From an uncultured Caldilineaceae bacterium (lineage in GTDB: Bacteria > Chloroflexota > Anaerolineae > Caldilineales > Caldilineaceae): DNA of 64,000 nucleotides. How positions within the stretch are numbered: the stretch's first letter is position 1; each line of letters starts with the position of its first letter. The position numbers were made by a program, and so were the translations under genes. Of the stretch, positions 9,779-17,932 are shown one piece after another. Location: NCBI GenBank assembly GCA_951813625.1, contig CATOTS010000034.1, forward strand, positions 62,001-126,000. The letters are read 5' to 3'. The notes below the pieces were generated by a model. It did no database searches, was not told where the DNA came from, and worked only from the letters and a program-made list of their open reading frames with translations.

Positions 9779-10515
9779 TCATCGACTCCCGGCTCTTCTC
9801 CATTATTGAGTAAACCTGTATCTTCCCCAGTACCTGACTGGCCCCAAACCCTGTCACCAAGGACTTCTACGCAGTCGAGCATCGTGCTGTCGATCGCATT
9901 CAACATGTGTGACATCTCTGCCATCGATACATGGCCAGGAGCGAAATAGGTCAAAAGTTCGGACAGGAAGCGATCGTAACGGCCCCTCACAATGCATTGC
10001 TTCACGGCAATGTGTCCGTCGCCAGTCCGGAAGTAGGCACAACCGGCGCGTAGGGAATCTGCGGAGAGACCTTTCTGCGACAGGTCGAGATTCAGCCAAG
10101 GCGTGAGCCGGTTAAAGTCGTAGAATAGCCCTTGTCTCTCAAACTGAATTTTGGCCTCTTCCGGCGTGCTGTAGGCCAGGATTTCATGTCTTACCGGGAT
10201 GATATCAAGTGTGCTATCGCGGGGTTCAAATCTTACGTAGACGCCACCAAACGCTCTTCCAGGGAGATTGCGATCATGGCGTTCGGAAGGGCCGGACGAA
10301 TGCAGACGCCAATCTTTGGGCAGATGCGACTCATTGGGCAAGCACTGCATCAACTCGGCCTCAACTGCCTTACGCGTTTCAACTGACGGTGCAACGCAGG
10401 CAGAGAATGCAAGCAGGATCAGAGCGGTTGCACCGACGGCACACTTCCTCAAACGGAGTCTTCCAATTAATCCACTATTCATTCCCGTCATCGTTTTCTT
10501 CAATGAGAATTTCAA
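9775..10515 (-). CDS. lipoprotein of unknown function
   Basis: This encodes 246 residues if the first ATG at 10515 is used; an ATG at 10482 (MNSGLIGRLRLRKC) is also possible. A basic N terminus leads to a hydrophobic stretch and a lipobox FSAC near residue 40, so this is an exported lipoprotein. The mature domain (AYSTPEEAKIQFERQGL, LRAGCAYFRTGDGHIAVKQC) belongs to no family I recognise. It is translationally coupled to the lipoprotein gene at 9014-9778. The IS5 derivative lies only about 135 bases upstream and may have separated it from its original promoter. Confidence 0.65.
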   Translation of the reverse strand: MKFSLKKTMTGMNSGLIGRLRLRKCAVGATALILLAFSACVAPSVETRKAVEAELMQCLPNESHLPKDWRLHSSGPSERHDRNLPGRAFGGVYVRFEPRDSTLDIIPVRHEILAYSTPEEAKIQFERQGLFYDFNRLTPWLNLDLSQKGLSADSLRAGCAYFRTGDGHIAVKQCIVRGRYDRFLSELLTYFAPGHVSMAEMSHMLNAIDSTMLDCVEVLGDRVWGQSGTGEDTGLLNNGEEPGVDE

Positions 10516-10649
10516 AACAGAGCAAACTTTTGCGAACCTCGTAAGAGCAGGCGAATACCTGGAGTTCCGGTTGCGAAGACGACCCCAAGAAGCGTAATAT
10601 TCATCGACATCCCTATGTGTGATCGGCGCAGAGTCCTCTCAGTGCTTAG

Positions 10650-11065
10650 GTCTCGTTGACATTTGAAGGATTCTGTCAGTTTGGCGACAATCGTAGGATG
10701 TCTACCAATAAAGTTGCCGACCATCAGTGGCAGAAACTGGACGCATTTTTGCAAGGACACCCTCGTGCCTATGCGGGGCAGGAGGAAAAGTGTCGTCGTT
10801 TCGTAGAGGCAGTTTACTGGATAGTGCGCACCGGTGCCCAGTGGCGTGAACTGCCAGCCGATCTTGGGAAGTGGAACACCGTTTTCAAACGTTACGCAGG
10901 CTGGGAAGAAAACGGTGTTTGGGCCGACATGGTGGAACGCTTCATCAACAGAATCAAGTGGTTCCAACGCATTTTCACCCGCTATGAAAAACTAGCTCGA
11001 CGCTTCATGGCGTTCCTGCACTTAGCCGCTACTCTCATATGGCTTGAACGAAATGTCAACGAGCC
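10650..11065 (+). mobile_element. internally deleted IS5-family element
   Basis: The 416-bp element has terminal repeats GTCTCGTTGACATTT (10650-10664) and AAATGTCAACGAGCC (11051-11065), which match at 14 of 15 positions when inverted. It is flanked by TTAG and CTAG, consistent with the YTAR target preference of IS5. A full IS5-type element would be about twice as long; here the transposase middle has been deleted. It interrupts or abuts the IS982 remnant that follows. Confidence 0.8.
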
Positions 11066-11069
11066 CTAG
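10698..11069 (+). pseudogene. IS5-family transposase with catalytic core deleted
   Basis: The frame encodes 123 residues from MSTNKVADHQWQ. The first about 80 residues are the IS5 OrfA/DUF4096 domain (EKCRRFVEAVYWIVRTGAQW, RELPADLGKWNTVFKRY, NGVWADMVERF). Then it passes directly, in frame, into the extreme C terminus (RYEKLARRFMAFLHLAAT, LIWLER). The DDE catalytic part is missing, so it cannot transpose by itself, though a short protein could still bind the element ends. The stop TAG lies in the flanking CTAG. Confidence 0.85.
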
Positions 11070-11081
11070 CCGCATTGACGC

Positions 11082-11844
11082 GGTTTCAAGGCCTACTAGA
11101 TGCAGCACGGATGTGGGCATATGCGCGGTGGGATCCCAACTATGGTCGGCTACACGCGCTTTGTGGAGTTAATGCCATCAGTCCTGCCAGCAATGTGTCT
11201 CTATCTGCGTGGGCGCTTTGGCCAGACGACGGGGGTGGCATTCATCGATTCGACCCTATTTTCCGTCTGCCACAACCGGCGCATCGCGCGCCACCGAGTC
11301 TTTGCCGAGGCGGCCACACGGGGCAAGACCAGCATGGGATGGTTCTATGGCTTCAAGCTCCCTCTGATTGTCAATGACCAGGGTGAATTGCTGGCGGTTC
11401 AGCTCACGCCTAGCAACATAGATGACAGCAATGCGGTCCCACAAATGACCAGAAACCTATGGGGCAAGCTGGACGGCGACCGCGGCTATCTCTCCCAAGC
11501 CCTTTGAACAACGCTTCGCACGCGGACTGTAACTGATGGCGGCAGACCGCCCGTTGCCGATCACTCCCATCCGCAAAAACATGCAGAGTCGACGCGTTGT
11601 TCTCGAAGACTAGCTGCTCACGCGTAAGCGCTTCGTCATCGGGATCATCGTTGACCAGCCCAAGAATATCCCGTAGCTTGAACATACCCGTCACCGGAGC
11701 CAAACCAACTCTATCGTCAAACTCATCGCCGGTCTGGTTGCCTACACTTGGCAAGCCAAGAAGCCATTTCTCCATCTCCCTGACAGATACTTGGCCTTCT
11801 TGCCGACCCAGATTTTGCTCCGAACTCAGGTTACATTACGCTAG
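11082..11844 (+). pseudogene. IS982-family transposase, decayed
   Basis: The plus strand reads GFKAYY-stop, then a long frame with YTRFVELMPSVLPAMCLYL, FIDSTLFSVCHNRRIARH, RGKTSMGWFYGFKLPLIVN and LWGKLDGDRGYLSQAL, then a frame change at 11505. It continues as RFARGL, IRKNMQSRRVVLED, LLTRKRFVIGIIVDQPKNIP, LEHTRHRSQTNSIVKLIAGL and VAYTWQAKKP with three further in-frame stops. This order and the DST and GDRG motifs are those of IS982 transposases. The N terminus is cut by the IS5 derivative. Inactive. Confidence 0.85.
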
Positions 11845-11915
11845 GCGCAACGCAACGAGTTTCGTTTCCACGCAGGCTCGCATTTCAGAGTATTGCCAGC
11901 CAAACGGCCCAGACG

Positions 11916-13451
11916 ATGAACAACCGACCGGCCAGGTCTGATGACCACCCACGAGGTGAGAGTGGGCAGGGAGATTCGCAAGACTTCCATTTGAAGTTGG
12001 ACTCGGAGCTGGCGGAAACATCCACCGCAAAACAGGCCCTACGACCTGGCAGCAAACCTGGTCGGAGGAGGGTGGAAACCCGAAAGCGCAGGTCGCGTCT
12101 CCATTCGGCGCAGGTCCTGATCATTGGATTTGCCGGCATCATCCTGCTTGGCACGCTCCTGCTGAAACTGCCCGCGGCATCGCCAGCCGACGTTTCGATA
12201 TCCTGGATCGAGGCGCTCTTCACGGCGACGAGCGCTGTCACCGTCACCGGCCTGGGCGTGCTGACCACAGCGACAGACCTGACGCGTTTCGGACAGCTCA
12301 TCATCCTCATGCTTCTTCAAGTGGGGGGCGTGGGATTTATCGCATTCAGCGTGCTCCTCTTCCGCCTGGTCGGGCGCCGGGTCACGCTCAATGAACGCTT
12401 TATGATCCAGCAGTCGCTCGGCGCCGAGAGGCTCGCCTCCTTCAGCCGCAATTGGGGACGTCTCGGCAGCGCCGCTAATCTCGCCCTCTACGTCCTCGTC
12501 GTTACTCTGGCCATCGAAGGGGTCGGGACCCTCCTGCTCTGGCTGCGCTGGCGCTCCGAGCTTCCGGACGGCGAGGCGCTATGGCTAGCCCTGTTCCATG
12601 CCGTCAGCAGCTACTGCAACGCCGGGTTCGACCTCTTCACCGGCAGCGGTCGCGCGCCGGTGTTCGGATTCAGCGCCGACTATTATACTCTTTTGGTAAT
12701 GGCTCTTCTTATCATCATGGGCGGCGTCGGCGTCGCCGTGCTCTATGATGTAGGGAGCTACTTCAGGAATCGAATGCTGGCCCTCAACACGCGAATCACC
12801 CTGTTGCTGAGCGGGGCGCTCCTGATCGTCGGTCTTGCCGTCATGCTACTCGACCGGCAGCTCTACGAGGTTACGCTGGCCTCCTACACAGCCGGCGAGC
12901 AACTGGCCGTCAGCATCTTCACCGTCATCTCGGCGCGCACGGCCGGACTGACGATCCTGCCTCTGGACAATCTCAGCCAGAGCACCCAACTTATGCTTCT
13001 CTTCTGGATGTTTATTGGGGGCGCGCCTGCAAGCATGGCTGGCGGCGTCACCAGCAGCACCGTGGGGGTCCTCATCATCTCCGCTATCGCAACTGCCAAG
13101 GGAGGTGACAACGAAGCGGTCGCTTTCGGGCGCTCCGTTCCCAGAGAAACGCTTAACAAGGCAGTGGCGATCATGACCGTCAGCACCCTTCTAGTCGCTG
13201 GCGTTACCATGCTGATGTCACTGATTCACCATGGTGACATTTTTGCGCTAGGCTTCGAGGTGGTGAGCGCTTTTGCCAACGCGGGCTATTCGCTGGGGAT
13301 TACTTCGGAGCTCAACGAGTGGGGGCAGGCCCTGATAGCCTTTACGATGTTTTGGGGCCGCCTCGGCCCTTTGACAATCGTAATCGCGCTGGCGCAACGG
13401 GAGCGGGCCCGGCTGCTTCATTTTCCCGAAGAACCGGTAATACTGGGATGA
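11916..13451 (+). CDS. TrkH/KtrB-type potassium uptake channel subunit
   Basis: This encodes 511 residues. A basic cytoplasmic N terminus of about 65 residues is followed by four repeats of the membrane-pore-membrane fold of the Trk/Ktr/HKT superfamily. The four selectivity-filter regions are visible: TSAVTVTGLG, SSYCNAGFD, SARTAGLT and SAFANAGYSLG. It forms the K+-conducting subunit and normally works with a cytoplasmic NAD/ATP-binding TrkA/KtrA protein. None is adjacent, so the partner must be elsewhere. The length is nearer KtrB plus an N-terminal extension than TrkH proper. The start at 11916 is uncertain because no strong ribosome-binding site is visible. Upstream lies the IS982 remnant. 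Confidence 0.9.
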   Translation: MNNRPARSDDHPRGESGQGDSQDFHLKLDSELAETSTAKQALRPGSKPGRRRVETRKRRSRLHSAQVLIIGFAGIILLGTLLLKLPAASPADVSISWIEALFTATSAVTVTGLGVLTTATDLTRFGQLIILMLLQVGGVGFIAFSVLLFRLVGRRVTLNERFMIQQSLGAERLASFSRNWGRLGSAANLALYVLVVTLAIEGVGTLLLWLRWRSELPDGEALWLALFHAVSSYCNAGFDLFTGSGRAPVFGFSADYYTLLVMALLIIMGGVGVAVLYDVGSYFRNRMLALNTRITLLLSGALLIVGLAVMLLDRQLYEVTLASYTAGEQLAVSIFTVISARTAGLTILPLDNLSQSTQLMLLFWMFIGGAPASMAGGVTSSTVGVLIISAIATAKGGDNEAVAFGRSVPRETLNKAVAIMTVSTLLVAGVTMLMSLIHHGDIFALGFEVVSAFANAGYSLGITSELNEWGQALIAFTMFWGRLGPLTIVIALAQRERARLLHFPEEPVILG

Positions 13452-13467
13452 GTACCAGGTCATCCCA
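13444..13467 (+). terminator. possible hairpin terminator after TrkH
   Basis: TGGGATGA pairs with TCATCCCA around an 8-base loop, overlapping the stop codon. The tail TTGTCTTC is only weakly U-rich, so it may be an attenuator or stabilising hairpin. Confidence 0.35.
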
Positions 13468-13540
13468 TTGTCTTCGAAACGTTGTTCGTTCTGGTTGAGA
13501 CCTATTTTGGCTATACGAAATTAAGGAGATATTTGATTTA

Positions 13541-14605
13541 ATGTCCAGTTCAGAGATGTACACACTGGAAGACATGCGCGCCGGCGCTGAAGTTGCAGTC
13601 AACATCTGCATGGGGGTTCAGCCCGATGAGCGAGTCCTAATCCTCGGGGACGAGAGTTCCGCATTGATCAGCAAGGCCCTCGCCGACGCCGCGGGCGCCG
13701 TTGCTTCAGCCGTTGAAACCTGTACGTTGGAACAGTTTGGCATCCGTCCCATAACCTCGATGCCCGACGAGCTTCAACGCCGGGTGGAGCGATTTCAACC
13801 ACACGTCAGCTTCTATACCGCCAGCAGCAAGCCCGGCGAGCTCAGATTTCGAATGGCTTACATGCCCGCGGTCTTGGGCGCCAATCCGGACGGCGCCCGC
13901 CACGGACACATGATCAATATCACGCCGCCGCTCATGATGCAGGGAATGAGAGTCGACTATCAACAGATCTTCGACGTCACAATGCGGGTACACGACATCG
14001 TGCGCCGCGCCGCCGAAATCCGGGTCACCAACCCCAAAGGCACCGACTTTACCGCCACTTTCAACCCGGATTTTAACTGGATTCCCTGTCACGGTCTCTA
14101 TCACGAGCCGGGCAAATGGGGAAACTTGCCTGAGGGTGAGACATTCACTTCGCCCCAGGATGCCAACGGCTTGCTGGTTGTGGATGAACTCGGCGACTAT
14201 TTCAGCGAGCGATACGGAATTCTCTCCACGCCGGTTACCTTCGAAGTTGAGCATGGACGCGTGCGCGCCGTTCGCTGCGAAGAAAGAACTTTGGAGGAGG
14301 ACGTGCGTTCTTACATCTTCGGCGCCGAAAACGCCGATCGAGTGGGAGAATTCGCCGTCGGGACGAACATCGCGTTGAAGGGGCTGGTGGGCAACCTTCT
14401 ACAGGACGAGAAGTTCCCCGGAGTCCATGTCGCTTTCGGCGATCCCTACGGCAGCCAGACAGGCGCCGACTGGAAGTCAGAACATCATGTCGACGTCATT
14501 CCGACACAGTGCACAATTGTGGTAGATGGAGAGAGGATTATGACAGACGGAGCGTTCTCAGCCGACATTCTGCGAACCGCATCCGGCAAGGACGAGGCCG
14601 ACTGA
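13541..14605 (+). CDS. M29-family aminopeptidase
   Basis: This encodes 354 residues. It belongs to the M29 (thermophilic AmpS/AmpT-like) metallo-aminopeptidases, cytoplasmic exopeptidases that remove N-terminal residues from peptides using a two-metal centre. Family features include VNICMGVQPDERVLILGDE at the N terminus, TNPKGTDFTATF in the middle and the C-terminal metal region GEFAVGTN followed by HVAFGDPYG and SEHHVD. The length is slightly short for the family (about 370-410). AAGGAG lies about 12 bases before the ATG at 13541. It is transcribed alone after the TrkH gene. A role in peptide turnover is likely; substrate preference cannot be read from the sequence. Confidence 0.85.
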   Translation: MSSSEMYTLEDMRAGAEVAVNICMGVQPDERVLILGDESSALISKALADAAGAVASAVETCTLEQFGIRPITSMPDELQRRVERFQPHVSFYTASSKPGELRFRMAYMPAVLGANPDGARHGHMINITPPLMMQGMRVDYQQIFDVTMRVHDIVRRAAEIRVTNPKGTDFTATFNPDFNWIPCHGLYHEPGKWGNLPEGETFTSPQDANGLLVVDELGDYFSERYGILSTPVTFEVEHGRVRAVRCEERTLEEDVRSYIFGAENADRVGEFAVGTNIALKGLVGNLLQDEKFPGVHVAFGDPYGSQTGADWKSEHHVDVIPTQCTIVVDGERIMTDGAFSADILRTASGKDEAD

Positions 14606-14722
14606 TTTTGATACGAACGACTGTGAACACAGTGCTTACCAGTCCGGATTTGCACTGCTTGGATGCCGACGATTTGCCGCACCGGCGTTTTTCAGTTGGC
14701 GTGGACAGCGGCCCAGTCGCGG

Positions 14723-15775
14723 CTAGACACCGGCGTTGAAGGTCGTGATGCGCGGGCGGAACGCGCGATCGAAGGCCTCCAACTTATCCTTGAACCAGTC
14801 GTGCTGTTCGGGCCACTGCGACCGGTCTGTCGGATCAGCATTGTACCTTCGCAGCATTACCTGTCCCTGTTTGTGCTCGGGCAACTCTCGCCACTCCAGG
14901 GCGTCTCCGATCTCGGCACCGATATCCCCTCGCTGCTGGTACAAAGTGTTGTAGGAGACCTCGGCATCCCCTTCGCGGATGACAAGCTGAACACCGATGC
15001 CGCCGTCGCGCATATTATTGAAAGCGGTCATTCGCAGGCGCCAGTGGCCAACGTCAAAGTTCATCCAGTTTTGCGAGCGCGGCGTGCCAGGGCGGATGAA
15101 GCTACCGCTGCTTTCAAGATGTTTGCGCAGCGCCTGCCAATACTCCAACTGCAGTTCGTTCTCTACGAGCTGATATTCCAATTGCAGTTCGTTCTCTACC
15201 TGCTGAAGCTGGTCCTCCAGCGTAGTTTCATCATCTTCCGGTGTTGTGGTTGGAGGCGGGCTGACGGGTTCGGACCTGTTCGGGGTAGGGGGCGCCTCGG
15301 TCCAACCGCTTGGCCTGCAGACAAGGTTGAATTTGGGGGCTAGAGGAGAGTCCCCAATTCGCCATAGCTCGACCTCCAGTCCGAAGAAATGAATGGTGTC
15401 GCCCGTGACCTCATTCAGCCAGTTGAGCGTATTCTGGTCTTCCTGCGTAAACTGGGCCGCGAGCCAGACCATCGTCACGGCTTTCAACTCAGCTGCAAAG
15501 GTGAGCAACTGCCCCAGATGGCTCTGGTCCGTGTGTTCAAGCTGATTTGCAATCACCACGTAACCGCCGGCCCCTCTTGTCCGGCACACGACCCCGCGCG
15601 GGGAAGGGCTCACCCAGCCCTCCATGTTCTCCAGTTCCAACTCCAGATTGAGGGCTTCGCCCAACATGGCCAAACTGTCGCTACGCGAAATCCAAGAGGC
15701 AAAGTCGCTGTCTTCGCTCACCCAAACCGTGCGCAACTCGACCTGTTCCAGGCGGCCAAAATCAAACTGTATCAT
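14723..15775 (-). CDS. DUF4268-type protein with nuclease-like N-terminal domain
   Basis: This encodes 350 residues. The N-terminal half (about 1-160) looks like the restriction-endonuclease-like domain seen before DUF4268: GGYVVIANQLEHTDQSHLG, LLTFAAELKAVTMVWLAAQF and FFGLEVELWRIGDSPLAPKF. A low-complexity linker rich in Pro and Thr follows. An acidic helix then contains a perfect ten-residue duplication (VENELQLEYQ then VENELQLEYW after one Leu). The C-terminal half (about 215-345) is DUF4268 (YWQALRKHLESSGSF, MTAFNNMRDGGIGVQLVI). The cellular role of this family is unknown; a DNA-related or defence function is suggested by the fold. It faces the M29 gene convergently. Confidence 0.75.
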   Translation of the reverse strand: MIQFDFGRLEQVELRTVWVSEDSDFASWISRSDSLAMLGEALNLELELENMEGWVSPSPRGVVCRTRGAGGYVVIANQLEHTDQSHLGQLLTFAAELKAVTMVWLAAQFTQEDQNTLNWLNEVTGDTIHFFGLEVELWRIGDSPLAPKFNLVCRPSGWTEAPPTPNRSEPVSPPPTTTPEDDETTLEDQLQQVENELQLEYQLVENELQLEYWQALRKHLESSGSFIRPGTPRSQNWMNFDVGHWRLRMTAFNNMRDGGIGVQLVIREGDAEVSYNTLYQQRGDIGAEIGDALEWRELPEHKQGQVMLRRYNADPTDRSQWPEQHDWFKDKLEAFDRAFRPRITTFNAGV

Positions 15776-15967
15776 TCGTTTATTCCCCCATTGCCTATGT
15801 TAATGGATGGCGGCAGAAGACAGGCCTCGCCCGGAACTTTGCCATTCCGAACCATCGTGACTCGCCATTCGGGCCGTCAAAAGACTCCTGTACTATCCGA
15901 AGAACGACAATTCACGACTATCTTTTACCTGATCTAAAGGCATTATGCAAGCCGCGAAATGACCCAT

Positions 15968-15996
15968 TTGACATATCGGCGCGGCACCACTATTAT
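15968..15996 (+). promoter_or_regulatory. sigma70-type promoter of tRNA-Gly
   Basis: A perfect -35 TTGACA (15968-15973), a 17-base spacer and -10 TATTAT (15991-15996) precede the tRNA by about 60 bases. It is one of the best promoter matches in the window. Confidence 0.75.
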
Positions 15997-16055
15997 ACCT
16001 CACCGAAAGGGAAACCTCCACAGAAAAGAATCCCCTGAGGCTGGCCCCTTCGTGT

Positions 16056-16127
16056 GCGGGCGTAGTTCAGTGGTAGAACGTCAGCTTCCCAAGCTGAATG
16101 TCGACGGTTCGAGTCCGTTCGCCCGCT
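16056..16127 (+). tRNA. tRNA-Gly (anticodon CCC)
   Basis: The 72-base cloverleaf has acceptor stem GCGGGCG/CGCCCGC, D arm GTTC-AGTGGTA-GAAC, anticodon stem TCAGC/GCTGA with loop TTCCCAA, and T arm GACGG-TTCGAGT-CCGTT. The anticodon CCC is at 16088-16090 and reads GGG. The discriminator is T and CCA is not encoded. Confidence 0.95.
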
Positions 16128-16840
16128 CTTTCGACTCACTTCCGCCTGCGGCTCCCGCCGCTCTTGTTGCTATTGCCCTCCCAACCTCGACCTGGGCAAG
16201 GCCGCGAATTCGCAATCCCAATTCGTGTCGCAGCGACCGGCACCGGCTTCGCAAAGGCAGCTTTAATTCTGATCAATTGTACACAGTCTTGCGTTGACTA
16301 TGCGAAGTTGGGCAGTACGCTTGCGGTATCTCTTACTTTGGATTGGGAACCACGGTTGACAACAACAGTCGTCTGCCAGGCAGCAGGTCCTCCTCTCTCT
16401 GCCGATTCGCCGGCGTGACCCACATTGGAACACTGTCCCCATGGCTGACGCCGTGTGCGTGATACCGCGCGAGCTGAACAGCGAAGCGCCGTAACGCTCG
16501 CAAACGCTGGGGCGCCGTTCGCGCAGGCGGATAGACGCGCAAGCATGACTGCACATCGATGACCCCTCCCTTCTCTACCTCTAAGAACCGACCCCTTGCC
16601 GCCCATCTCGGATAGGCCGTCCTTCCCCTTTTGGTACTCCGACCGCCGGACGAATCCTTTACTGGGTGCATCCTTTTATTGGGGTGGAAATCGCCTGGCG
16701 GGGACTCGATGCAGGGGGCGGTTGGAATCGTCTTCCAGCTTTGGGAGGGCACGGGGCAGGCGCAAGGCCCGCGCCCACGGCGGCCGTGGCGTTTGCTGAT
16801 TTGGGAGCGGCGCGTTGAGCCGCGGGCCCGACCGTCCAAA
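16128..16840. other. intergenic, no supported gene
   Basis: Downstream of the tRNA there are only antisense-overlapping open frames rich in Arg and Pro without family motifs. Near 16825-16840 the sequence GGGCCCGACCGTCC is the tail of the GC-rich palindrome described elsewhere, so decayed repeat units begin here. Confidence 0.5.
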
Positions 16841-16860
16841 CTGCAGTTGCCAGTGGTCAG

Positions 16861-17110
16861 TGGCCAGTTGCCGGCAACGTCAAGGGCTTAATCCACGAAT
16901 TTGCGCGAATCTCTACGAAGAACTGCAGCTGCCGTGGCCAGTTGCCAGTGGTCGGTGGTCGGCAACGTCAAGGGCTTAATCCACGAGTCTGCACGAATTT
17001 GCACGAAGAACGGCAACGGCAGTGGCCAGTGGCCAGTTGCCGGCAACGTCAAGGGCTTAATCCACGAATTTGCTCGAATCTCCACGAAGAACTGCAACGG
17101 CAGTGGCCAG
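16861..17110. repeat. tandem array of ATCCACGAATTTGCG repeats (3 units)
   Basis: Three imperfect units of 81-88 bases start with ATCCACGA at 16891, 16979 and 17060. Each is preceded by GGCAACGTCAAGGGCTTA and followed by CACGAAGAAC and a stretch of CAGTGGCCAGTTGCC-like words. The same unit occurs four times near 52.6-53.2 kb. Unit variation and lack of unique spacers argue against CRISPR. Confidence 0.8.
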
Positions 17111-17142
17111 TTGCCGGGGACTGCCGGGAGCGATGCCCTCTG

Positions 17143-17660
17143 GTCGAACGCGCGAACGGCTGGCGACGCGCGTACACGGCCGTATAGGCACGCTGGCGTC
17201 GGCGACACGCTGGAAACGCGCACGCACGGTGGCGGGGGCTGGGCCGCGGGTTGCACGGGGTCGCAATGACGCCACACCCGGCGGCGTGTGGAGGGGTGTC
17301 AGGGGGGCGTTGCGGGGGGAGTCCCCCCGCACAAGGGAGGGCCGGAACTGCAGGGGGCAGGGGTTAGGGGGCAGGAACTGCAGGGAGCGGTGCGCGCCGG
17401 TCGAACGCGCGAACGGCTGGCGACGCACACACACGGTTGCATCGCCCACGCTGGCGTCGGCGACGAGCTGGAAACGCGCGGCCACGGTGGCGTAGCAACG
17501 GGCTGCCGGTTACAAAGGGCTGCATTAGAACCCACACCTGGCGGCGTGTGGAGGGGTGTCAGGGGGGCGTTGCGGGGGGAGTCCCCCCGCACAAGGGAGG
17601 GCCGAAGGCCCGACCGTCCAAAAGGACACAGGAAGGCGTATTCCTCCGCTCTGCGGGAGC
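17143..17660. repeat. two-copy tandem duplication, about 258 bp, with GC-rich palindromes
   Basis: GTCGAACGCGCGAACGGCTG occurs at about 17143 and 17400, and GGCGGCGTGTGGAGGGGTGT at about 17280 and 17540, each 257-258 bases apart, defining an imperfect tandem duplication. Each copy ends in the GC-rich palindrome (17302-17343 truncated, 17562-17619 complete) that is also the core of the 308-bp MITE. From 17660 to 17932 nothing else is recognised. Confidence 0.75.
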
Positions 17661-17932
17661 GTGGAGCGTGGACTGGCCATGACTCCGCTGCTACCCGAGA
17701 AATGGGAAATCGTGCCCGGATTTTGGACCGCAGTCCCCTTGCTCACCGGCTTGACTCAGTACCGCCATACCATTATTCTGATGGCGAGTACCGGGCTTCC
17801 ATGTCAAGGCAGCGCGATTCCAACTCTTCCTTGCTATACGAAACCATAGATGACGCTACGAATTCGTCCGAACGGCAGGATGCGCTCGCTCTCCAATTGT
17901 GATGCAGGCTGTCCTCCCGGACAATCAAATCT

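Noticed and set aside
11410..11775. Minus-strand frame of 121 codons
   Set aside because: It is antisense to the IS982 transposase remnant, which shows clear family motifs on the plus strand.
16056..16127. tRNA-Gly as an integration site
   Set aside because: No integrase gene and no repeat of the tRNA 3' end was found downstream in the window.
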